A program made the position numbers and the translations under genes. The notes under the pieces are model-generated. The model was not told the origin of the DNA. It saw only the letters and a program-made list of their open reading frames with translations, and made no database searches. From the NCBI GenBank assembly GCA_039798005.1, contig JBDKGV010000067.1, positions 1 to 15,759 of the forward strand: DNA of 15,759 bases, written 5' to 3'. The stretch's first letter is position 1. Each line of letters starts with the position of its first letter. Positions 1 to 6,562 of the stretch are shown piece after piece. This DNA comes from JBDKGV01 sp039798005. Lineage in GTDB: Bacteria > Fibrobacterota > Fibrobacteria > UBA5070.

Positions 1-75
1 GGTTCGGATTCAGGCATGCCCGGGAAAGATGCATGAAGAGGGGGCATTGACGGGCGGGGTGTCGAATTGTTCAGG

Positions 76-104
76 TTGCAGCCCTGTGGCAAGAATGATA
101 GGAT
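76..104 (+). promoter_or_regulatory. possible promoter of the four-gene signalling operon
   Basis: TTGCAG at 76-81 and TAGGAT at 99-104 are separated by 17 bp, a sigma70-like arrangement. The match is modest (3 of 6 and 4 of 6 consensus bases). It fits a first gene that starts at 241 better than one that starts at 67. I see nothing else recognisable in the first 240 bases. Confidence 0.25.
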
Positions 105-240
105 GAAGGATCTACGATCATCGCTTGAAAGGGTCCCCCATGATCATCCCCCTTGCGCAGACCTCCTCCGGTGCACACGGGGGTGCTCCCGTCCCTTGGT
201 TCCGGGGTATGGCGGGCGCAGCACCGGAGCATGGCGGGGG

Positions 241-2088
241 ATGCCGCTTGATCGGACCATCGCGGCAGCGTGGGGCGATGCCGTGAAGCTCCCGTCTGCG
301 CCTGTCGGGTTGGCGGGCAAAGTGCTGCACTCGATCCTCGTGTCCCTTGCCTGCATGCTCGTCGCCGTGCTGGTTCGCCGGTTTCCCTTGCATGGCCTGG
401 AAGGACGGATCATCTGGGTCACCTTCTATCCGGCCGTCGTCGCCGCAGGCGTGCTTGGAGGCTGGAGCAGCGCGCTTGTGACGACTTTGGCGTCATGCCT
501 TGTGGCAGTGCATGCCTGGCCGTTCTTCCATACGCGTCCGTTCATCCGCGATGGGGGCGATTGGCTGGGCCTTTGGGCGTTCGTCTTCAATTGCGTCCTG
601 ATCGGAGCCATGGCCTGGATGATGCGTCGCTCCCGGGACCGGGCGGAGCTCGCGCGCTGTGATGCCGAAAAGCAGCGGGAAGCGGCGCTTGCGGCGAATC
701 AGGCCAAGAGCACCTTCCTGGCCAACATGTCCCATGAGCTGCGCACCCCCCTCAATGCCATCCTGGGATTCTCCCAGATCCTGGGCAACGATCCGGCCGC
801 GACGGCATCGCAGAAGGAAAAGCTCCATACCATCCTGGGGGCGGGGGAGCATCTGCTCGCCATCATCAACGACATCCTGGACCTGTCGAAGATCGAGTCG
901 GGGAAGGTGGTGGCGGAACCCAGGGCCTTTGATCTGGGCGAGATGCTTCAGGACATCGTGATGATGTTGCGAGGGCGCGCTCACGCGAAGGGTCTTGAAC
1001 TGGAACTGGATCAGTCCTCGTCGTTTCCCCGTTTCGTGCTGGCTGATTCCGCCAAGCTGAGGCAGGTGCTCATCAATCTGGTGGGGAATGCGATCAAGTT
1101 CACCAATGAGGGGAGGGTCGTCATCAAGCTTTCCTTGAACGGGCAGAGGACTGAAAACGGACTGCGCCGGATGTGTTTTGAAGTCAGCGACACCGGCCCC
1201 GGAATCGCGGCGCAGGATCATGCGCGGATCTTCGATCCCTTCGTCCAATTGGGGACTCAAGAGGGGACGGGCCTTGGGCTTGCCATCACCCGGCAGTTCG
1301 TTGCGGTTCTGGGTGGTTCCATTTCCATGCAAAGCGCCCTTGGGGAGGGGACGAAATTCGTCTTTACCGCCTGCTACGAACCGGCGGAGGTCACGGCCTT
1401 GGACCCCGGCCTTCGTGGCCAGGGCAGGATCATTTCCGTGGAGGGTGCGAACCGGTTGCGGGTCCTGGTGGTGGACGACAGTCCCGAGAACCGCGCCGTG
1501 GCGCGAGGGTTTCTCGAGCCGCTGGGGTTTGCGATCCGGGAGGCCGCCAATGGACACGAAGGAGTGCAGGTCTTCAGGGACTGGAAGCCCCATCTGGTCC
1601 TGCTCGACCGAAGGATGCCGGTGCTTGACGGAATCGGCGCGGCGCGGGAAATGCGTCAACTTGAGCCGGTCGGAGAGCGCTCGGCGATCCTTGCGGTGAC
1701 GGCCCATGCTTACCGCGACGAGCAGGAGCAGATGCTGGAAGCGGGGTGCGATGCCTTCCTTGCCAAACCGTACAGCGAAGCGGATCTCCTGGGGGCGATG
1801 GTGCGCCTGTTGCGGCTGGAAATCCACAGGGAGGTGCCGACGGGAGTGGAATCGGCAAAGCTTGGAGTCCTGGAGGCAAGTCTCCTGGACGGGGTTCAGG
1901 ATGCTGATCTCGACGAACTGGCCGAACTGCTCGACCGTTCGGACATGATGGGGATTGAAGGCAAGATCCACGCCCTTTCAAAGGCTCATCCGGAGCTTTC
2001 GCGGCACCTTTTCCATCACACCGAACGCTTTGAATATGGTATGCTCTCGAAGTGGATCAGGACGGTTCGCACGGGGAGGAACTCATGA
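241..2088 (+). CDS. membrane-bound hybrid sensor histidine kinase (DUF4118-like sensor, HisKA, HATPase, REC)
   Basis: This is probably the entry point of the phosphorelay encoded by this operon. Using the ATG at 241 (615 residues), about four hydrophobic helices span residues 28-135, with an FYPAVVAAG segment typical of DUF4118 membrane regions. The dimerisation domain follows, with MSHELRTP and phospho-accepting His165. The ATPase domain shows the N box (LVGNAIKFT), G1 (DTGPGIA), F box (FDPF) and G2 (GTGLGLAI), so it should be active. A receiver follows with the acidic pair in VVDD, Asp456 in LLDRRMP and Lys509 in AKPY. The last 80 or so residues form a helical tail. The stop overlaps the next start as ATGA. 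The start is uncertain: the frame is open back to a TTG at 67, with an ATG at 103, but residues upstream of 241 look non-protein-like and the possible promoter at 76-104 argues against them. The ligand is unknown. Confidence 0.85.
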   Translation: MPLDRTIAAAWGDAVKLPSAPVGLAGKVLHSILVSLACMLVAVLVRRFPLHGLEGRIIWVTFYPAVVAAGVLGGWSSALVTTLASCLVAVHAWPFFHTRPFIRDGGDWLGLWAFVFNCVLIGAMAWMMRRSRDRAELARCDAEKQREAALAANQAKSTFLANMSHELRTPLNAILGFSQILGNDPAATASQKEKLHTILGAGEHLLAIINDILDLSKIESGKVVAEPRAFDLGEMLQDIVMMLRGRAHAKGLELELDQSSSFPRFVLADSAKLRQVLINLVGNAIKFTNEGRVVIKLSLNGQRTENGLRRMCFEVSDTGPGIAAQDHARIFDPFVQLGTQEGTGLGLAITRQFVAVLGGSISMQSALGEGTKFVFTACYEPAEVTALDPGLRGQGRIISVEGANRLRVLVVDDSPENRAVARGFLEPLGFAIREAANGHEGVQVFRDWKPHLVLLDRRMPVLDGIGAAREMRQLEPVGERSAILAVTAHAYRDEQEQMLEAGCDAFLAKPYSEADLLGAMVRLLRLEIHREVPTGVESAKLGVLEASLLDGVQDADLDELAELLDRSDMMGIEGKIHALSKAHPELSRHLFHHTERFEYGMLSKWIRTVRTGRNS

Positions 2089-3029
2089 ACGCTCTGGCCG
2101 GCGATACTTCACGATCCTTGGATGCGTTGGTCCAAGGTCTTGAGAGCGAGGGGGCCGGGAGTATCGAGGAGATTCTCAGGGGCCTGCCGTCTCCGGCCCG
2201 AGGCGTCCTTGTGGTCGACGATACGGTGGAGACGCTGCGCGTCCTGGTCGCGACCCTCTCCGCGGAAGGGTATGAAGTCCGCCCCGCCAATGGCGGGGAA
2301 CAGGCCTTGGAGGCGGTCAGGGCGCAGCGGCCCGAGCTTGTGCTCCTGGATGTGCGAATGCCGGGAACGGATGGATTCCAGGTGTGCAAGCACCTGAAGG
2401 AAACGGATGATACGCGCAACATCCCCGTTCTCTTCCTGAGCGCGACCGGGGACGATGCGGAGCGGTTGCGCTGCTTCGAGGTCGGCGGGGTGGATTTCAT
2501 CCCCAAGCCCTTTCAGCGGGAGGAACTGCTAGCGCGGGTGCGCACGCACCTGGAACTCACGCGATTGCGAAGCCGGCTCGAGGAGCAGGTGCAGGAGCGT
2601 ACCGCAAGCCTCAAGACCGCCATCCTGCGCATCGCGGAGGAATATTCGGAAAAGGAGATCCTGGAAGGGGAGTTGCAGAAATCGCATCGGCGCTACCGGC
2701 ATCTGGTCGAGAACGTGCCGTTGGGGATCTTCCAGCTTTCCCAGACCGGAAGCTTCAAGTACGCGAACCGCGCCCTGCTGCGTCAGTTCGGAAGCATCGG
2801 GCACGAGGAGTTCATCCGGGACCATTACGACTTCCGCCGCTGCTGGGAGGACCCCCGCGAGTTCGAGGACTTCCTGCAGCAGAGCGTGCGGCGGGGCGTT
2901 CTCGACAACCATCCGGTCCGGCTGGTGCTGGGAGGCCATGCCAGACACTTCCTGTACTACGTCTGCTTCGATCCGCACGGAGGGTTGATCAACGGCATCA
3001 GCGTGCCGGAGCGGGGGGGATTCGGATGA
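2085..3029 (+). CDS. REC-PAS response regulator without output domain
   Basis: This is a 314-residue cytoplasmic protein. A receiver occupies about residues 40-165, with VVDD, the phospho-acceptor Asp89 in LLDVRMPG and Lys141 in PKPF. A coiled coil of about 40 residues follows (LRSRLEEQVQERTASL region), then a PAS domain from about residue 205 (YRHLVENVPLGIFQLS). There is no DNA-binding, kinase, GGDEF or EAL domain; the protein simply ends after PAS. The ATG at 2085 has a strong Shine-Dalgarno (GGGGAGGA) and overlaps the upstream stop as ATGA, so it is preferred over a GTG at 2052. Its own stop overlaps the next start in the same way. It probably acts as a phosphoryl or ligand-sensing intermediate between the kinases on either side. 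No frameshift joining it to the next gene is needed, since each gene has its own receiver and start. Confidence 0.85.
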   Translation: MNALAGDTSRSLDALVQGLESEGAGSIEEILRGLPSPARGVLVVDDTVETLRVLVATLSAEGYEVRPANGGEQALEAVRAQRPELVLLDVRMPGTDGFQVCKHLKETDDTRNIPVLFLSATGDDAERLRCFEVGGVDFIPKPFQREELLARVRTHLELTRLRSRLEEQVQERTASLKTAILRIAEEYSEKEILEGELQKSHRRYRHLVENVPLGIFQLSQTGSFKYANRALLRQFGSIGHEEFIRDHYDFRRCWEDPREFEDFLQQSVRRGVLDNHPVRLVLGGHARHFLYYVCFDPHGGLINGISVPERGGFG

Positions 3030-4279
3030 ACACTGCGCTGAAGGTCCTGATCGTGGATGACAGTCCGCTCTTTCAGAGGACCTTGCTCAAGTGGGTGCTT
3101 GGCATGGGGCATGACGCCGTGGCCGTATCCGATGGACTCTCGGCGCTGGAGGCCATGCGGGAAGGCCGGGCCCAGGTGGTCATTTCCGACATGATGATGC
3201 CGGGCATTTCCGGGATCGAATTGTGTCGTTGTCTGCGCAAGGATCAGGAACGCCGCGCGCTCTATTTTCTCCTGATCTCGGCGGACGACACCAAGGAGCG
3301 GATGCAAGACGCCTTGGATGCCGGCGTGGACGATTTCCTGTCCAAGCCGGTGGACCGGGAAATCCTCGCCAACCGGTTGCGGATCGCGGCCCGGATGAGT
3401 CGCTTGGAGGCCGAGGTCGAATGGAGGACGAAGCTTGCCGGGGAACGCGAACGGTTGAGTCTGGCCCTCAAGGAACAGGAACGGTTGGTTGCCGTCATTG
3501 CCCACGAACTGCGCACCCCTTTGGGCGGAATGCGCATGGTCTGCGACATTTTTCAACTGCGGCGCAGCGAACTTCCATCGGGGCTTGACAAGGCTGCCGA
3601 CATGCTTTCCAGCCAGGTCCTGGGCATGGTGCAAACCCTGGAGAACCTGCTTTCGGTGTCGAACCGGGAGAATCGCGGCGCCGTGAAGTGGTGCGAGTTC
3701 GATTGCCTGGAGGTTGCGAAGGAGGCCGTGGCGTTGATGGAGCACCTCGTCCCGAAGGGGGTCGACCTGAATTTGCGCCTTCCCGAAAACCTGCTGATGC
3801 AAGGGGATCCGGAGCGGATCCGTCGTCTGGTCGTGAACCTGCTTACGAATGCGGCCCGGCATGTGCATGCGGGATGCGTCATCGAGTTGTCGGCCGATCG
3901 CTTGGCGGTGGATCAATTGGAACTGTGCGTTCAAGATACGGGGGATGGCATTTCACCAAGGGTTCTTTCCGCGTTGGGCGAGCCGCTCTTGCTCAACTCA
4001 AGCAACCTCGACGCCGATCGCCAGGCGCGTGGCTCGGGGTTGGGGCTTTCGGTCTGCAAGGAGATCGTGGCCCGCCACGGTGGCTCGCTCTTCGTGGAGT
4101 CCGCTCAAGGCATCGGGACCCGGGTGCGCGCCCATCTGCGCAGCAACCTGGACGACCCTTCGCCGGTTGCCGCCGAGGACTGTCTGTACGCCCGCATCTT
4201 CCCTTGTCATCTGGCCGGAAACGAAGGCAAATGCCAAGAGTGCTCGGAGGATTGTCTTTTTCGCCGGAGGAACGTCTGA
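3026..4279 (+). CDS. cytoplasmic REC-histidine kinase with C-terminal cysteine cluster
   Basis: This is a 417-residue soluble protein. The N-terminal receiver has Asp55 in ISDMMMPG and Lys in LSKPVDRE. A short coiled coil leads to HisKA with His160 in IAHELRTPLGG, and then to HATPase with LLTNAARHV (N box), VQDTGDGIS (G1) and GSGLGLSV (G2). A receiver in front of a kinase suggests that kinase activity is switched by phosphorylation from a partner such as the membrane kinase. The last 35 residues are unusual: Cys386, Cys394-His395, Cys403, Cys406 and Cys410 (C-X7-CH-X7-C-X2-C-X3-C), a plausible zinc or iron-sulfur site that I cannot assign to a named family. The start overlaps the upstream stop as ATGA. 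The stop shares one base with the next start. Confidence 0.87.
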   Translation: MNTALKVLIVDDSPLFQRTLLKWVLGMGHDAVAVSDGLSALEAMREGRAQVVISDMMMPGISGIELCRCLRKDQERRALYFLLISADDTKERMQDALDAGVDDFLSKPVDREILANRLRIAARMSRLEAEVEWRTKLAGERERLSLALKEQERLVAVIAHELRTPLGGMRMVCDIFQLRRSELPSGLDKAADMLSSQVLGMVQTLENLLSVSNRENRGAVKWCEFDCLEVAKEAVALMEHLVPKGVDLNLRLPENLLMQGDPERIRRLVVNLLTNAARHVHAGCVIELSADRLAVDQLELCVQDTGDGISPRVLSALGEPLLLNSSNLDADRQARGSGLGLSVCKEIVARHGGSLFVESAQGIGTRVRAHLRSNLDDPSPVAAEDCLYARIFPCHLAGNEGKCQECSEDCLFRRRNV

Positions 4280-5955
4280 TGCGTGTGCTCTTGGTGGACG
4301 ATCAGCCGGTCTTTCGCGACCCGGTGGCCATGGGACTTGAATCGATGGGATTCGACGTGATGTGCGCCGACAGCGCCACCCAGGCGCTTGATCATCTGGC
4401 GCGCTTCCTCCCGCAGGTTGTTGTGGTCGACCTTTCGATGCCGGCGATCAACGGACTGGAATTCGTGAAGTACCTGCGTTCGCGCGGCCACTACAGGCTG
4501 ATCCCGGTGATCATGCTCACGGCCCACAGCGACCAGCGGTTCATCATCGAAGCGGCCAAGCTCGGCATCCGGGACTATCTCCTCAAGTCCTCCTTCTCGC
4601 TGTTGGATCTGGTGCAGAGGATCCGCAATTACGAGGGGGGCATGGGGCAGGGGCATTCATCTCTCCATGGAATTCCGGGAAGCAGCGTTCCCGGCGATCC
4701 GTCCTCCGGCGTGCCGAATCAAGCGGTTGCGCCTCCCTTTGAGCTCCCTCGCATCCCTCTCCAGACGTTGCTGGACGGTGTGGCCTTGCGGGCGCTCAAG
4801 CCTCAGGCCGCCCGGATGATCGGAATGTGCGCATCGCCCGAGATCGGACTCATGGAGCTCGAAGGGGAGCTCAAGCAGGACCCGATGCTGGCGGCCCGTG
4901 TGCTGCAGACGGCCAACACCACGACCTACCGGCGCGGCTCTCCGGTCAACAAGCTGGGGGAGGCGATCTCGCTTTTGGGGCTCACGAACCTGCGCAATGT
5001 GGTGGCCTCCACGGTGATCGAGGATGGCCTTCTGACGGACCTCGTGGAGGAGGATGCGTGGCGCTCCTGGCAGAACTCGCTTGCGCTGGCGCGGGCGATG
5101 GGGGAGATCGATGATCCCAAGGTCGGCCCCTTCCCGGGATCCGGCTACATCCTTGGATTGTGCGCAAACCTGCCGCAGATGCTCTTGACGCAGTTCTGGG
5201 GAGATCGGTACCGGCCCATCCGCGACTGGGCCGAGGCGAACAAGCAGTCTCCCGCCAAGGTGCTGGAGACGATCTTCAGCCATCCTCTCGACGAGATCTA
5301 CCAAGGCATTCTTCTCAAGATCGGTCTTCCTCCCAAGATCGCCGAGCCCGTGGTGGAATTCACGCAGGCGACCATGGGCGCGGGGATCGAGCTGCTCAGC
5401 CGCACGGCCCGGGTGATGGATGCCGCCAACCAGTGGTGTCGGGCCATGGGTTTTTGCATGGTGCCCTTTCAAACGATCCGGGCCGTGACCCGTGATGAAC
5501 TTCGGGACACCCCGTCGCTCGGGAAGATACCGTTCCGGTTGGGGGAGATCCGGACCGAGGTGATGTCGCTTTCCTACGAGTACACGCGGGAAAGCAAGCC
5601 GCTGCGCAAGATCCTTGAAAAGCCGTTCTTCGCCATGCGTGATGACATCCGGTTGGCTTTGCACTGCGATCCTTGGGTCGTGGCGGACGGTCCGGTTCAC
5701 CAGTTGCTCGGATCGCTTTGTCAGAGTGAAACGGTGGATTTGCAGTTCTTCGACGACCCGAAATGGACGGGACTCGTGGTGGTCACGGACAACCCCAAGG
5801 GGATGTTCCCGATGGGGGTTCCGACCAAGGCACCACTATTGATCCTGCACAGGGTCGCCCTGAAGAAGGAGGATCTCCCCTCGGGTGCGCGGGTTGGAGC
5901 CTTGCGTCTGCCCTGTGCGATGGCGGACATCGCACGGGCGGTGCAGAGCATCTGA
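4279..5955 (+). CDS. response regulator with HDOD domain
   Basis: This is a 558-residue cytoplasmic protein and the likely output of the relay. The receiver (residues 1-120) has LLVDDQ, phospho-acceptor Asp51 in VVVVDLSMP and Lys103. Lys103 is followed by Ser rather than the usual Pro (LLKSSF). After a polar linker comes an HDOD domain (about residues 155-360; KLGEAISLLGLTNLRNVV is the typical core). HDOD is a non-catalytic relative of HD phosphohydrolases and is widely found in signalling proteins. The last 200 residues match nothing I recognise. The ATG at 4279 follows GGAGG by 8 bases and overlaps the preceding stop as TGATG. The frame is open much further upstream (from 3688), but that part lies inside the kinase gene in another frame. 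No DNA-binding domain is present, so output is probably by protein contact. Confidence 0.87.
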   Translation: MRVLLVDDQPVFRDPVAMGLESMGFDVMCADSATQALDHLARFLPQVVVVDLSMPAINGLEFVKYLRSRGHYRLIPVIMLTAHSDQRFIIEAAKLGIRDYLLKSSFSLLDLVQRIRNYEGGMGQGHSSLHGIPGSSVPGDPSSGVPNQAVAPPFELPRIPLQTLLDGVALRALKPQAARMIGMCASPEIGLMELEGELKQDPMLAARVLQTANTTTYRRGSPVNKLGEAISLLGLTNLRNVVASTVIEDGLLTDLVEEDAWRSWQNSLALARAMGEIDDPKVGPFPGSGYILGLCANLPQMLLTQFWGDRYRPIRDWAEANKQSPAKVLETIFSHPLDEIYQGILLKIGLPPKIAEPVVEFTQATMGAGIELLSRTARVMDAANQWCRAMGFCMVPFQTIRAVTRDELRDTPSLGKIPFRLGEIRTEVMSLSYEYTRESKPLRKILEKPFFAMRDDIRLALHCDPWVVADGPVHQLLGSLCQSETVDLQFFDDPKWTGLVVVTDNPKGMFPMGVPTKAPLLILHRVALKKEDLPSGARVGALRLPCAMADIARAVQSI

Positions 5956-5963
5956 GCGCTGCA

Positions 5964-5977
5964 CCATCCGGCGATGG
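5964..5977. terminator. weak hairpin between convergent genes
   Basis: CCATC-CGGC-GATGG forms a tight 5-bp hairpin in the 44-bp gap between two converging genes. A second possible pairing is GGGCC (5993-5997) with GGCCC (6011-6015). Neither has a U-run, so intrinsic termination is doubtful. Confidence 0.25.
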
Positions 5978-5999
5978 ATGAACCCGTTGCGCGGGCCCT

Positions 6000-6326
6000 T
6001 TAGTGGGCGTGGCCCTCGTGGCCTGACTTTGCCGCGGGGGCCTTGGCGTCAGCCTCGGCCTTGGCAAGCATGCTCTTGGGGTCCTTGGCAAAGCTCTTGA
6101 TGCAGCCCTTGCAGCACAGGCTCACGGCTTTGCCCTGGTAGACGACCTGGAGCGGGGTTCCCATCGAGCCCAGTTCCTCGCCGCTCACGGGACAGTGCTT
6201 GTTGCCCACGGCCTTGGCCGCCTTGAGCTGGGCCGCATTGGGCTTGAGCACAAGCGAAGTGTCGGCGCCGGTGGCGGCGATGGAGGAGACGGAGAGGAGA
6301 GCGGCAAGCAGGAGGATCTTCTTCAT
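6000..6326 (-). CDS. small exported metal-binding protein (TRASH/YHS-like), cus-associated
   Basis: This is a 108-residue protein with an N-terminal signal peptide (MKKILLLAALLSVSSIAATGA, cleavage probably after Ala21), so it should be periplasmic. The mature part has Cys45 in HCPVSGEELG and a Cys71-Cys72-X2-Cys75 group in SLCCKGCIKSFAKDP. That layout recalls TRASH/YHS-type heavy-metal-binding domains (CPV-G, then CC-GC with a following F-DP). It ends in a His-rich tail (GHEGHAH). It is the last gene of the Cu/Ag efflux cluster, so a role as metal-binding chaperone or sensor accessory for the pump is inferred. I chose ATG 6326 because AAAGGA lies 8 bases upstream. ATG 6332, six bases earlier in the same frame, overlaps the stop of the bridging ORF as ATGA and is a real alternative. 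Confidence 0.8.
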   Translation of the reverse strand: MKKILLLAALLSVSSIAATGADTSLVLKPNAAQLKAAKAVGNKHCPVSGEELGSMGTPLQVVYQGKAVSLCCKGCIKSFAKDPKSMLAKAEADAKAPAAKSGHEGHAH

Positions 6327-6328
6327 GG

Positions 6329-6562
6329 TCATATTCCTTTGGTGAGAGTGTGCGCGTTGGCGCGGTTGGTCGGTGGTCGGGTTGGAAGATACGAGGTGTG
6401 CAGGAGCAAAGCGGTTTGCGCCAGCCACCCGAAGGACCGCGCGCAGCGCGGGTGCGAAGCACCGAGCGGAACTCCGCGAGCCCGCAGGACGGCGGCCCCG
6501 GCCCTGGTCCCGGACGGAGTCGCGCGGGGCGGGGAGGCGCCCTGACAGAAATTGTCTTTCAT
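6329..6562 (-). CDS. doubtful 77-residue bridging ORF between cusA and the metal-binding gene
   Basis: This ORF starts with an ATG that overlaps the cusA stop (ATGA) and ends with a TGA that overlaps an ATG of the next gene (ATGA). It therefore fills the junction exactly. The product (starting MKDNFCQGASPP) is rich in Ala, Arg, Pro and Thr, lacks recognisable domains and is encoded by the GC-rich hairpin repeat. No clear Shine-Dalgarno is needed if translation is coupled. Either it is a genuine re-initiation relay that carries ribosomes to the next gene, or it is simply repeat DNA with an open frame. I favour the second but list it because of the two exact overlaps. Confidence 0.25.
   Translation of the reverse strand: MKDNFCQGASPPRATPSGTRAGAAVLRARGVPLGASHPRCARSFGWLAQTALLLHTSYLPTRPPTNRANAHTLTKGI
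6437..6477. repeat. run of adjacent GC-rich mini-hairpins
   Basis: Three short inverted repeats lie almost end to end: CCGCGC-GCA-GCGCGG (6437-6451), GGTGC-GAA-GCACC (6451-6463) and GCGGA-AC-TCCGC (6466-6477). More GC-rich, partly self-complementary DNA continues to about 6545. It lies in the junction between cusA and the last gene of the operon and could stabilise or attenuate the transcript, or be a REP-like repeat. Confidence 0.5.
6544..6556 (-). repeat. 13-bp dyad, left copy flanking cusA
   Basis: GACAGAAATTGTC on the plus strand is the exact reverse complement of the sequence at 9785-9797. It lies 3 bases past the cusA stop. Both copies are AT-rich islands in GC-rich DNA, each with GACA and TGTC arms. 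Confidence 0.6.

Noticed and set aside
493..1971. 492-codon minus-strand ORF opposite the hybrid kinase
   Set aside because: It is antisense to a clear kinase with intact motifs; the product is low-complexity and shows no domain. Long antisense frames are common in GC-rich genes.
3688..4278. N-terminal extension of the REC-HDOD protein
   Set aside because: The frame is open but lies inside the upstream kinase gene and gives Arg/Gly-rich non-protein-like sequence; the ATG at 4279 has a good ribosome-binding site and starts the receiver correctly.
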